Positions 9,337 to 18,747 of a stretch of DNA of 46,331 bases are shown here, in pieces (within the stretch, counting starts at the first letter, position 1; every line of letters starts with the position of its first letter). The stretch covers positions 1 to 46,331 of the forward strand of contig JARFRD010000086.1 in the NCBI GenBank assembly GCA_029287435.1. Reading direction: 5' to 3'. Position numbers and translations under genes: made by a program. The notes beneath the pieces are model-generated. The model was not told the origin of the DNA and ran no database searches. It worked only from the letters and a program-made list of their open reading frames with translations. The DNA is from Gammaproteobacteria bacterium. Its GTDB lineage: Bacteria; Pseudomonadota; Gammaproteobacteria; SZUA-229.

Positions 9337-12300
9337 AGTTCAAGCCCTCCGTTGACCAGGAACATACCGATGAAATACATGATGATGAACAGCGCATATG
9401 TCTGGCCGTTGCCGGTATAGAAAATTCTTAGCGATGAACCGAAGGTATGCGTCCATTCAACAGTCGCATTCCAGAACGCCGTCGCTCTCGGCCTGACAAG
9501 AAAACCGATCGCGCGATCGTAATGGGCAAAGAAATTGTAGGCGAAATGGGTTTCTTCGGGACGCCGGGGGCGTTCGGCTGCAAACACGATATTGAACTGT
9601 TCGACTTTTTGTATCTTCAGGGTAAGAGAAACCAGTAGGAGAATGATCAGCGGTATCATCCACACGCCGCCGACAATCGCCATGATCATGGGTGCGTTCC
9701 AGTTGCCGTAATGCGATACCAGCGAAGTGCCTTCCCACACCAGGGTGCTCGCGATCCAGGGGTCGATGGTTGCGGACAACGGGTCCAGCAACAATTTAGG
9801 ATAGGCCGAAATAACCATGATTGCTGCAATGAGTATGACTTGCGGTGCCAGCAGGATGGCCGGTGCCTCGCGCAGTTTTGCGTGTTCCAGTTTGCGTTGT
9901 CCGAGAAAAACTGTCTGCAGCAGGCGGAACATGTAGAGAAAGGCGACCGCGCTGGAAAAGAAGGCTAGCGCCGCGATCCAGTACCAGCCCTTGTCCATAA
10001 GGGCGTTGAACAACATCCACTTGCCGCCATACCCGGACAGGGGTGGCACACCTGACATTGCAATGATCGCAATCATGGTAAAGGTAAATGTCACCGGCAT
10101 GTTCTTGATCAGGCCGCCCATTTTATACATCAGGCGCTCATTGGTACGCAGGATAATGCCGGCAACGGCGAGGAACAGGATGCCTTTGAAAAGAAAATGA
10201 TTCACGGTGGTATACAGAGCCGAGATCCAGCCAAGATGGCTCATCAATGCGACCCCGGTGACGATGTAGCCCAGCTGTCCCATGCTGGAATAGGCAACCA
10301 GGCGCTTGATATCTTCCTGGAACACCGCCATCAGTGCACCGAAAGTCGCCGTTAATATGCCAATCCAGCCCAGTACATAGGCCGGGTCGAGACCTATATC
10401 GGCCTGTACGCCGAGATAGGCGGCAATGGTGACCAGTCCAAATATCCCTGCCTTGCTGACCACGGATGACAGGATGGCCGTGAAGTCATCATCGGCTTCA
10501 GCATAACTGCCCGGCAGCCAGATGTGGAGACCAAAGCCCCCCAGTTTGATCACGAAACCGGCAGCTAGCAGCCCAAAAACAAGCCCCGCCTGTTCGCCCG
10601 CGTCGCCCAGGTCAGCTAGCAGCAGGCTGCCAGTCGCGGCAAAAGCGACGGCAAAGCCGGCAAAAATAAAGTAGGCAGCACCGAGTGAAAACAGCAGGTA
10701 TGACAAAGCCGGTTTGAGGCCGTTTCGTCCAACAGCGATAAGCAGGTAGGACGAAAGTGTCATCAATTCCCAGCTAAAGAAAAACTCCAGTGATGTTCTT
10801 GCACGCAGTAATGCGGCCAGTGAAACGAGCAGCACTGCCAGTAATGGGTAAAATCCCCTGCGATTGTCTTTGCGGTAAAGTGCGCCGATGCTAATCAGTA
10901 GTCCCCCGCCGACAAGCAGGTAACTGAAGAGCAGGTTAATGCCAGTCAGGTTGTGGGTCAGCCCGATGCCGAAAAAGCCGACAATCAGCAACATCACTAT
11001 ATTTTTCAGTCTCCCGGGCAAACCATCGACCAGTAACATTGCCAGGCCGGCAGCAAGCGGCAGCAGGAAAGCCGGTACGGTAACGTCCATCAGCGTGGCC
11101 ATGCCGCTGCCCATAACGTATAACAGGAAAACGGCGATACCGACCGTTGCGGGTTGCCAGAAACGAATCCTCAGTGCCGGTAAGCCTGCAGTCCCCGTGG
11201 TGATATCGCCTTGCCATGCACGCGTGAACCAGCGGAACAGGTAAGCCGCTTCCAGCAGTGAACCGGCAAGCACCAGCAGGATCCAGCCGTAATAGTCGGC
11301 AGTTGCCAGCTGCATGATGAGCTCCCATTTACCCCAGAAACCGGGGAAGGGTGGCAGGCCAATCAGTGCGGCAATCATGCTGCCGAAGAGGAACAGCAGC
11401 CACGGGTGCTGACTTAATGCAGACCAGTCGTTTATTTGTTCACGGTTGACAATACCGGCAAGCCAGAATAGACCGGCCTTTGCCAGCAGGTGATTGATAA
11501 ACAGGCCACCAACAACAATGATTGCCATATCCATCGCGTCGAGCTGCTGCAGCATGACGAGCGCCATGGTCAGCAGTCCCATCTGTCCTATTGACGAGTA
11601 GCCGAGCAGTCGCCTGGCATTGCCCTGTTTAAGTCCAATGATGTTCGAGGCAAGGAAAGTGACGCCGCTGATGAGAGCAATACTGGGGAGGAAATCGCCC
11701 ATCAAAGGCAGCAGCTTGTAAAGTGCAAAGAGTACACCTGAAGAGACGCCGACAGAAATCAGTGATGCGATACCGCTGGGTGCTGTTTCATAGACATCCA
11801 GTCCCCAGCCATTAGCAGGGTAGGGCTTGAGCTCGATTAACAGACTGGTGAGTAGAAACAATGATGCAATTAAACCGATAGGCCCCTGAATCAGGTCACT
11901 GTGTACTATGATGTCATCAATATTCAGCGTACCGGTCTGGTAATAAATGAAAACAGTGCCGAGCAGAAAGAAGGCCGATGCTATCGATGTCGCAATAATA
12001 TATTTAAAACCCGCCGCAAGAACGCTCCCGGTACGTTCCATCCCGATCAGGGCATAGGTCGCAAGCGAAGTTATCTCGATGAAGATAAACAGGTTGAACA
12101 GGTCTCGGGTCATGATCATGCCGTTGATTCCCATCACCATGATCAGGTAGAGCAGGAGAGCGGAGGCGTGCTTGCGCAAACTACCGAGGAGATGCAGGGC
12201 CGCCAGGAATGCCACGCTGTTTAAGGCAAAGACGACACCCCCTTCAAACAGACCAAAGCGCATGTTGATTGAAAAAGGAGGAGATATGCCTGCCGTTTCG

Positions 12301-12503
12301 ATAAATATGGGTGGCGCACCTTTGATAATGGCAAGCAGGTTTACACCGGCAATAGTGGCAAGCGCCGCAAGTGCAGCGATGAACAGCAACACAGCTGACC
12401 CACGGTGTGCACGGTCGAACAGCGGAATGAGAAAGCCGGCGCCTAGAGCAATGACATAGATGCCGAGTGGATGAAGCAGCATATCAAGCAGGCTGTTCAT
12501 CAT
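9333..12503 (-). CDS. Fused double antiporter-like subunit (two MrpD/NuoL-M-N-type domains in one 1056-aa protein)
   Basis: Two successive proton-conducting transporter domains: NLFIFIEITSLATYAL...ELKPYPANGWGLDVYETAP...LLGYSSIGQMG and LEFFFSWELMTLSSYLL...FVIKLGGFGLHIWLPGSYAEAD...RLVAYSSMGQLGYI. Confidence 0.92.
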   Translation of the reverse strand: MMNSLLDMLLHPLGIYVIALGAGFLIPLFDRAHRGSAVLLFIAALAALATIAGVNLLAIIKGAPPIFIETAGISPPFSINMRFGLFEGGVVFALNSVAFLAALHLLGSLRKHASALLLYLIMVMGINGMIMTRDLFNLFIFIEITSLATYALIGMERTGSVLAAGFKYIIATSIASAFFLLGTVFIYYQTGTLNIDDIIVHSDLIQGPIGLIASLFLLTSLLIELKPYPANGWGLDVYETAPSGIASLISVGVSSGVLFALYKLLPLMGDFLPSIALISGVTFLASNIIGLKQGNARRLLGYSSIGQMGLLTMALVMLQQLDAMDMAIIVVGGLFINHLLAKAGLFWLAGIVNREQINDWSALSQHPWLLFLFGSMIAALIGLPPFPGFWGKWELIMQLATADYYGWILLVLAGSLLEAAYLFRWFTRAWQGDITTGTAGLPALRIRFWQPATVGIAVFLLYVMGSGMATLMDVTVPAFLLPLAAGLAMLLVDGLPGRLKNIVMLLIVGFFGIGLTHNLTGINLLFSYLLVGGGLLISIGALYRKDNRRGFYPLLAVLLVSLAALLRARTSLEFFFSWELMTLSSYLLIAVGRNGLKPALSYLLFSLGAAYFIFAGFAVAFAATGSLLLADLGDAGEQAGLVFGLLAAGFVIKLGGFGLHIWLPGSYAEADDDFTAILSSVVSKAGIFGLVTIAAYLGVQADIGLDPAYVLGWIGILTATFGALMAVFQEDIKRLVAYSSMGQLGYIVTGVALMSHLGWISALYTTVNHFLFKGILFLAVAGIILRTNERLMYKMGGLIKNMPVTFTFTMIAIIAMSGVPPLSGYGGKWMLFNALMDKGWYWIAALAFFSSAVAFLYMFRLLQTVFLGQRKLEHAKLREAPAILLAPQVILIAAIMVISAYPKLLLDPLSATIDPWIASTLVWEGTSLVSHYGNWNAPMIMAIVGGVWMIPLIILLLVSLTLKIQKVEQFNIVFAAERPRRPEETHFAYNFFAHYDRAIGFLVRPRATAFWNATVEWTHTFGSSLRIFYTGNGQTYALFIIMYFIGMFLVNGGLEL

Positions 12504-12874
12504 AATTTAGACTCCGTCAATTCATCGATCATGAGCGTCTTGCGTGCTTTGTATATGCGCACGGCAAATGACAGCATGACCGATGTGACACCCAGCCCGA
12601 TGACGATTGCTGTCAGCACCAGGGCAGAGGGCACCGGGTCAACGATGCGCTTTACCGCCTCGGCCAGCGGCACTGAATCATTGATAATCGGGGCTGTTCC
12701 ACCGGTGACGTAGCCAATCGAAACCATGACCATGTGAATGCCCGTGTCGATCAAAGAAAACCCTATGATTATGCGAATCATGTTGCGCTGGGTCAGCATG
12801 CCCCAGAGCCCGATAAGAATCAGTGCCAGGCCGCAGCAGAGAGCTATGAGTGAAATCGGAATATCTGGAATCAT
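12500..12874 (-). CDS. mrpC: Na+/H+ antiporter subunit C (MrpC/MnhC, NuoK-like)
   Basis: IGLWGMLTQRNMIRIIIGFSLIDTGIHMVMVSIGYV..., DPVPSALVLTAIVIGLGVTSVMLSF. Confidence 0.9.
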   Translation of the reverse strand: MIPDIPISLIALCCGLALILIGLWGMLTQRNMIRIIIGFSLIDTGIHMVMVSIGYVTGGTAPIINDSVPLAEAVKRIVDPVPSALVLTAIVIGLGVTSVMLSFAVRIYKARKTLMIDELTESKL

Positions 12875-13617
12875 GTCTTTTCCGGCCCCGTGTCGTCCTT
12901 GCGAAATCGGTCCAGTACGGCACTCAGTTCAAAACCGACCTTGAGCCCGATGAAACAATAGATAAGCGGAATCGCACCGGCACTGAACAGGTCACCATAT
13001 TCGCCCAGTCCGAGTATGCGGTTGTCGAGAAAGCCACCCGCAAGTATCACGCCAAGTACCCCGATGACGACATAGCTGAATCCCGATAGTGATTCCGTGA
13101 CCGCGATCAGGATGCGGCTGATGTGTGACTCGGGCAATGCCAGCAGCAGGAACATTGTTCCGGAAGCAATAATTGCGCCGCCCTGGAAACCGCCGCCAGG
13201 TGACAGATGGCCATTGATGAAAACATAAATACCGAAAAGAATAACCATCGGCAGCAGCAACTGCGTGGCAGTCTCCACAATTTCACTGGCGGGTTTGTGA
13301 ACACCGGCACGTTCTTCTCTACGGTCGGCTTTTTCCAGGTCTTCATCGTTCTGCTTACGGCGAGTACGTCGCAACAGCAGACCAACCCCGGCAGCGGAGA
13401 TGAAGAGCACGGTAACTTCGCCGAGTGTATCGAGTCCACGGTAGGTGACTACCACGGCAGTCACCAGGTTAGGCGCACCAAGTTCCTGTGGGCCCTTCTC
13501 GGCATAGTAACGTCCAAGCTTGAGCAGTGATTCGTTCTCGACATAGTTTGACGCAAGATTAAAGAAGATCATGGCCATCAGTCCCAGCATGATAAAAATA
13601 ATAATACGCTTTATCAT
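12871..13617 (-). CDS. mrpB: MbhE-like + MrpB/MnhB fusion subunit
   Basis: N-term GAPNLVTAVVVTYRGLDTLGEVTVLFISAAGVGLLL (MrpA C-terminal/MbhE-like) then INGHLSPGGGFQGGAIIASG (MrpB). Confidence 0.9.
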   Translation of the reverse strand: MIKRIIIFIMLGLMAMIFFNLASNYVENESLLKLGRYYAEKGPQELGAPNLVTAVVVTYRGLDTLGEVTVLFISAAGVGLLLRRTRRKQNDEDLEKADRREERAGVHKPASEIVETATQLLLPMVILFGIYVFINGHLSPGGGFQGGAIIASGTMFLLLALPESHISRILIAVTESLSGFSYVVIGVLGVILAGGFLDNRILGLGEYGDLFSAGAIPLIYCFIGLKVGFELSAVLDRFRKDDTGPEKT

Positions 13618-14009
13618 TTTCCGGTTTTCTCCGGTGGCGTTTGATCCACGTGCTCGCGCTCTTGTGTTACCGCGGCAGGACTGTCTTGCTGATCCATATG
13701 ATCGATAACCGTGGCATCTGTTTCATGAATGCCGATCGCATGGGAAGCGCGTGCCAGTGCATGCGAAGACACCGGGTTGGTCAGCATGACAAAAAATATC
13801 AGGATGATGAGTTTGAAAGTCCATGCCGGGTGCAGGAAAGCGAGACCGATGAGTAGCAGTATCGTTCCCAGCGTCGTTGCCTTGGTGCCTGTCTGGATGC
13901 GGTTGTACGTATCTGGCATGCGCAATACGCCCAGTCCCGCGGAGAACAGGAAAAAGCTGCCGCAGATCAACAAAATGTTACCGATGATTTCGTTGAGACC
14001 GAGACTCAT
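13614..14009 (-). CDS. mrpG: Na+/H+ antiporter subunit G (MrpG/MnhG)
   Basis: GSFFLFSAGLGVLRMPDTYNRIQTGTKATTLGTILLLIGLAF, FVMLTNPVSSHALARA. Confidence 0.9.
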   Translation of the reverse strand: MSLGLNEIIGNILLICGSFFLFSAGLGVLRMPDTYNRIQTGTKATTLGTILLLIGLAFLHPAWTFKLIILIFFVMLTNPVSSHALARASHAIGIHETDATVIDHMDQQDSPAAVTQEREHVDQTPPEKTGK

Positions 14010-14278
14010 TTATTTTCCCTGGAGGTCGTATCAATGCCCTGGGTTTTGCGTATGGCATAAAGAAAGATCATCGTTGTAAGGCCGGAGCCGATAGACGCCT
14101 CGGTCATGGCAACGTCCGGTGCCGCGAGGACGACGTATACGACCGAGGCGAAAAGACTGGCTAACCCGGCGCTGACAATAGCCCCCACATTGTTCTTAAG
14201 TATGACGGCCAGCAGGGCACTCAGCAGGATGCCTGCACAGAGCACAAGTGTGAGCAAAACCAGGATTGATATGTACAT
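14006..14278 (-). CDS. MbhD-like / DUF4040 subunit (MrpA C-terminal-type)
   Basis: NNVGAIVSAGLASLFASVVYVVLAAPDVAMTEASIGSGLTTMIFLYAI. Confidence 0.85.
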   Translation of the reverse strand: MYISILVLLTLVLCAGILLSALLAVILKNNVGAIVSAGLASLFASVVYVVLAAPDVAMTEASIGSGLTTMIFLYAIRKTQGIDTTSRENK

Positions 14279-14283
14279 GATGG

Positions 14284-14559
14284 TCAGAGTCCTCCTTCCA
14301 GATAGCGCGCCACGGCCAGTACCCCGAGAAAACTCAGTAATCCGTATACCAGTCCAACATCCAGGTAGATATAGCGTTCCGCCTGGTGTGCCAGCAGTGC
14401 AATTAATGCGATCGTGACGATAGTCAACAGGTCGATAGCAACCACGCGGTCAACTGTGTCGGGCCCGATCACCAGGCGAACAATACCGAACACGATGCTG
14501 AAAAAAATGAGAACAGCAGAAATAATAACCGTGAGTTCCGTGAAGCCAATTTCAGTCAT
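14284..14559 (-). CDS. mrpF: Na+/H+ antiporter subunit F (MrpF/MnhF)
   Basis: RLVIGPDTVDRVVAIDLLTIVTIALIALLAHQAERYIYLDVGLVYGLLSFLGVLAVARYLEGG. Confidence 0.9.
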   Translation of the reverse strand: MTEIGFTELTVIISAVLIFFSIVFGIVRLVIGPDTVDRVVAIDLLTIVTIALIALLAHQAERYIYLDVGLVYGLLSFLGVLAVARYLEGGL

Positions 14560-14565
14560 AGATAC

Positions 14566-15096
14566 TTACCCGTAAATAACCTTGAGGTATTTTTCGAAGC
14601 GGCCGGAGATGGCTTCGGCCGCGGCAACAGGATCGGTTGTGCTTATGTTGATCCAGTGCACAAAGAGAGAATCGTCCTGGATGTCGACCACCAGTGTCCC
14701 GGGGGTTAAGGTGATCGTGTTGGCAAGTGCCAGCCTTCCCATTGGAGATTTAAGCTCTGTTTTGATTTCAACGATAGCGGGACTGATGTTGATGCGCGGT
14801 GAGAATACTAGCAACATCACATTAAGATTGGCTTTCACCAGTTCGTAAAAAAATACGCTCAGGTATATCAGGTAGTAATAGATAACTCTTGGTGACCAGC
14901 GCACCACACTGTATACCTGAGCAAAGGCAGCAAATGCCAGTGCGATAACAGCCGATATAGATACACCTGCAATGATTGTATGCGACGCTAGTGAGCCATT
15001 AGCTAATAGCCAGATAATTAACAGCGTCAACCAGAGGTTGATAAACTGCAGCGGCAGGTTGATTGTATTTTTCATATGATTGCTTGTTTTTGTCAA
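14566..15096 (-). CDS. mrpE: Na+/H+ antiporter subunit E (MrpE/MnhE); start could also be at 15075
   Basis: FINLWLTLLIIWLL, ELVKANLNVMLLVFSPRINISPAIVEIKTELKSPMGRLALANTITLTPGTLVVDI. Confidence 0.9.
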   Translation of the reverse strand: MTKTSNHMKNTINLPLQFINLWLTLLIIWLLANGSLASHTIIAGVSISAVIALAFAAFAQVYSVVRWSPRVIYYYLIYLSVFFYELVKANLNVMLLVFSPRINISPAIVEIKTELKSPMGRLALANTITLTPGTLVVDIQDDSLFVHWINISTTDPVAAAEAISGRFEKYLKVIYG

Positions 15097-15152
15097 ACAA
15101 CACAGCTCATCATAATGATTTGCTGCTTAACTGAAAAAGCTGATCCCGGGTC

Positions 15153-15461
15153 TTATTTGAGCATCGCTTCAATTTCCTCTTCCGCTTCTATCCAGTGTTT
15201 ATAATCCTCGCCATGAGGAAACCCGGCTTTCTCCCATTTGTAATAAGCACGCATGGCAATCATCATCCGTTTTTCATTGTCTGAGATTGCAACAGCTTTG
15301 TTTTGTGCTTTACTATTGTCGGCTTTTTTGTTCTTTGCAGTAGTCTTTGCTGCTGTTTTTTTCTTTACAACTTTCTTTTTTACTGCCTGTTTTTTTACTG
15401 ATTTCTTCCTGGTCGCTTTCTTTTTGGTCGGATTAGATTTTACTGTTTTTTTCGTCGCCAT
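15153..15461 (-). CDS. Lysine-rich (histone H1-like) N-terminus with DUF2934-like C-terminal domain
   Basis: KKATRKKSVKKQAVKKKVVKKKTAAKTT tail followed by IAMRAYYKWEKAGFPHGEDYKHWIEAEEEIEAML. Confidence 0.7.
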   Translation of the reverse strand: MATKKTVKSNPTKKKATRKKSVKKQAVKKKVVKKKTAAKTTAKNKKADNSKAQNKAVAISDNEKRMMIAMRAYYKWEKAGFPHGEDYKHWIEAEEEIEAMLK

Positions 15462-16013
15462 GGTTTATTCCTCGCAGTGAATAAATTTGTCGTTGAGAGT
15501 GATATTTTTTGTTAGGCAATATGATCGTAAGTAGAAGCGCAATACTGGATGCATGGACAGCAATGCGTTTAACTGTAATAACATAAAAGACCATGAGCTG
15601 GTTTTAGGTGTAACTTTAATTTGCACATAACTTAATAATTCATTTCCAGTAAATTTAGAATTTCCTTTCTGTCTTTAATTCTCTGTTGATATCAAGAGCG
15701 ACAAACTGATGCATTGAATTATTCAGTGCACAGTATTAGTGCTATTAAAATTATTTAGAAATCTACCGAAGGATTGTTTAACCATACCATTGTTTTATCC
15801 CATGAATTCTAAATTAATAGTGTAAGTAACTGAAATATATATTGATACTGAAATTGCATGGAAACTGGTCCAGGTCTTCATGTATTCATCTACAGCATAA
15901 GGTTCAGTTGTTACAGTAGATACCTAGCAAGATGTCTGCCAACCTGTAAACCAGGTACAAAACTCATCGTATATTTCAGGACGTTCATTCCACCCACATG
16001 TAAATTGTGTACC

Positions 16014-17741
16014 TTATTCATTCACCATGGATATATAACCAGTTGGACACTCGCTGGCGCATAGGCCGCAACCCTTACAGTAGTCATAGTCAAATACATA
16101 GAAGGAACCATCAAAAGTAACTTCATTGGTTTTCAGTACGGCACTATCAGGGCAGAGAGTCCAGCAGTTATCACAACGCAGGCAGTTACCGCAGGCGAAA
16201 CAACGATTGGCTTCATGGGCGGCCTGAAGCCCTGAAATACCTCCTTCGATTTCTGTTTCGCATGTACGCTCTTCAACAGAGAGAATTACCTGTTCTACGC
16301 GCGAACTGGGCTCAAAATATTCCATATTGAGACTATTGAAATGAACAGGCTCTGATTTATTTATTGTCGGCAGTTGTTGCTGCCTCAGTTTTGCAGCGAT
16401 AGCTTCTGCGGCAATTCTGCCGTTACCAATAGCCTCAGTGACAGTGCCACCATTACCTTCTACTGCATCACCGCCAGCGTAGATGTTTTCTTTGCCTTCA
16501 ATCTGTCCCCAGTCATCTACGCTGAAATAGGATTTGCCATCGAGTAAAGTTTCCATGCCAGCTGCATCAACCACCTGCCCAATGGCCGGAATAACCTGGT
16601 CAACGTGGAGTATACTTTCCGTTCCTTCAAAGGCTACGCGATGCAGACGGCCTTCCTCATCGGGTAACTTGCGCATACGCAGGATTTCTATGCCGGTCAG
16701 TTTTTCACCGCGCAGGATCAAGCGCTTAACGCCATGATGATCATGTATTTGCACACCTTCTTCGAGTGCCTGCTCGATCTCCCGTGGAATAGCGCGCATG
16801 TCATCTGCTGCAGGCTTATCTGGATCTGGCAGGCTACTGTGAATGACGATATGTGTGTCGACACCGTTACGATTCAGAATGCGTGCGATGTCAATAGCAG
16901 TATTACCACCGCCAATGACGGCGGCACTTTTCATCGCTGGCAGGCTTGCTACATCACTCCATTGTTTGAGCAGGTGTAGTCCTTCATGCAGATCATAGGG
17001 TGTAACACCATCCACACTCCATTCGTTACTTTTCATTACACCGGGAGCGAGAAATACTGCTGCATACTCTTGCTGAAGTTCAGGTAAGTGGATTTCACGC
17101 CCCAGCTTATGCCTTGATTTAAACGAGATGCCGGTATCCAGCAGACGTTCAATCTCTTTTCTTACGATCTCACGGGGGAGACGATAGTCCGGGATAGTGA
17201 ACAGGGTGCCGCCGGCTTCGGAAAGTTCATCGAATACCGTTACCTGCAGTCCATGGCGAATCAGATGATAGGCTGATGCCAGTCCTGCCGGTCCGGCTCC
17301 GACGACAGCAACGTGAGGTGCATTTTCAGCAGCAGGTGATACCGGGTATGCCCAGTTTTTTGCGAGCGCCTGATCACCTAGATAGCGTTCAATACTGTGA
17401 ATAGCTAACGGCTCATCGTATTGCCCGCGGTTGCATACTGATTCACAGGGATGAGGACAGACTCTGCCAGTGATAGCAGGGAGCGGATTGATGCTAACCA
17501 GTAATTCCCACGCTTCACGCGGCTTGTCTTCGTCCAGCAGAGCAAGGTATGCCTGGGGGTCTTCACCTGCCGGGCATGCAGAATGGCACGGAGCATTCCT
17601 GTGTGTGTGAACAGGCCGCTGAATGCGCCATGAACCAGTTTTGTATACCAGTGTGGTACCGGGATATGCGAAGCCGCCACGGGTTAGTTTCGATTCCATA
17701 CTGCTGATCCTGTTTATGCCCAGCGCATGCCGCCACGACAA
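16014..17741 (-). CDS. GltD-like FAD/NAD(P) oxidoreductase with C-terminal 2x[4Fe-4S] PorD-like ferredoxin domain (probable start at 17699)
   Basis: APCHSACPAGEDPQAYL, VVGAGPAGLASAYHL, VIGGGNTAIDIARIL, C-term CFACGNCLRCDNCWTLCPD and CKGCGLCASECPTGYISM. Confidence 0.9.
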   Translation of the reverse strand: MSWRHALGINRISSMESKLTRGGFAYPGTTLVYKTGSWRIQRPVHTHRNAPCHSACPAGEDPQAYLALLDEDKPREAWELLVSINPLPAITGRVCPHPCESVCNRGQYDEPLAIHSIERYLGDQALAKNWAYPVSPAAENAPHVAVVGAGPAGLASAYHLIRHGLQVTVFDELSEAGGTLFTIPDYRLPREIVRKEIERLLDTGISFKSRHKLGREIHLPELQQEYAAVFLAPGVMKSNEWSVDGVTPYDLHEGLHLLKQWSDVASLPAMKSAAVIGGGNTAIDIARILNRNGVDTHIVIHSSLPDPDKPAADDMRAIPREIEQALEEGVQIHDHHGVKRLILRGEKLTGIEILRMRKLPDEEGRLHRVAFEGTESILHVDQVIPAIGQVVDAAGMETLLDGKSYFSVDDWGQIEGKENIYAGGDAVEGNGGTVTEAIGNGRIAAEAIAAKLRQQQLPTINKSEPVHFNSLNMEYFEPSSRVEQVILSVEERTCETEIEGGISGLQAAHEANRCFACGNCLRCDNCWTLCPDSAVLKTNEVTFDGSFYVFDYDYCKGCGLCASECPTGYISMVNE

Positions 17742-18736
17742 ACTGTATCGGCTCCATCTGAGTCTTGAGCATCCATGCCTTCGCCACGTAGTTTGAAGTG
17801 TTTAATGTTGTGATCAGCCAGTGCCTGTATATGTGCGAGTTCTTCAATAGCACGAACATCACCTTGCTGAAACAGGTGCCGGAACCGCTGTTGCAGTACC
17901 AGATAATCGGTCACAGGTTTGGGGTTACGGATTGGCATGCTACCAATCATTTCCCTGCTTTCAAGCTCAATGACCGGGAATAGTCCGGTCTGGACAGCCA
18001 GGCGCGCAACCTTGATGCTATCTGCTCCGTCATGGCCCCAGCCCAGCGGGCAGGGACTATGGATCTGGATAAATGTCGGCCCTTCTATTTCCATTGCACG
18101 ACGAATTTTCTTGCGAAGATCAGAGGGGTATGCGACTGATGCTGTGGCAGCGTAGGGTATATGATGTGCAGCGACAATAGAGAGGATATCTTTCTTAAGA
18201 TTCTGTTTACCCATACGTGCACTGCCCGGCGGCGATGTCGTTGTCATGGCCGCATGCGGTGTCGAACTGGAACTTTGAATACCGGTGTTCATATATGCTT
18301 CGTTATCGAAGCAGACAAAAAGAACATTGTGTCCTCGCTCCAGCATACCCGAAAGTGACTGGAAACCGATATCAAAAGTACCGCCATCGCCAGCGAAGGC
18401 TAATACTTTGGTGGGTTTCCCCTGGGCCTTGAGTGCGGCTTCCATACCTGCTGCAATAGCGCCTGTATTTTCGAATAAGGAATGCATCCATGGTAGTCGC
18501 CATGCAGATTCTGGCCATGGTGTAGTAAAAATCTCCAGGCAACCTGTCGCATTTGCAATCATCACATCAGGGCCTGCGGCTTCAGTGACCAGCCTGGCGG
18601 CAAGTGCTTCACCACAACCCAGGCAGGCACGATGGCCGGATTCAAGGCCTTCAAAGCGCGGCTGGTTTTTTCGCAACTGCATGAGTGTCTCGGGCGTGAC
18701 TGTTTGTGTATCTTCATTCATATCAGTTTTACTCAA
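17714..18736 (-). CDS. 2-oxoacid:acceptor (ferredoxin-type) oxidoreductase, beta (TPP-binding) subunit
   Basis: HRACLGCGEALAARLV, AGDGGTFDIGFQSLSGMLERGHNVLFVCFDNEAYMNTGIQSSSSTP. Confidence 0.92.
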   Translation of the reverse strand: MSKTDMNEDTQTVTPETLMQLRKNQPRFEGLESGHRACLGCGEALAARLVTEAAGPDVMIANATGCLEIFTTPWPESAWRLPWMHSLFENTGAIAAGMEAALKAQGKPTKVLAFAGDGGTFDIGFQSLSGMLERGHNVLFVCFDNEAYMNTGIQSSSSTPHAAMTTTSPPGSARMGKQNLKKDILSIVAAHHIPYAATASVAYPSDLRKKIRRAMEIEGPTFIQIHSPCPLGWGHDGADSIKVARLAVQTGLFPVIELESREMIGSMPIRNPKPVTDYLVLQQRFRHLFQQGDVRAIEELAHIQALADHNIKHFKLRGEGMDAQDSDGADTVCRGGMRWA

Positions 18737-18747
18737 TACATCCCTGT

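Noticed and set aside
15253-15480. Phe-rich ORF MAIIIRFSLSEIATALFCALLLSAFLFFAVVFAAVFFF
   Set aside because: It is the antisense translation of the lysine-rich gene; composition is explained by poly-Lys codons.
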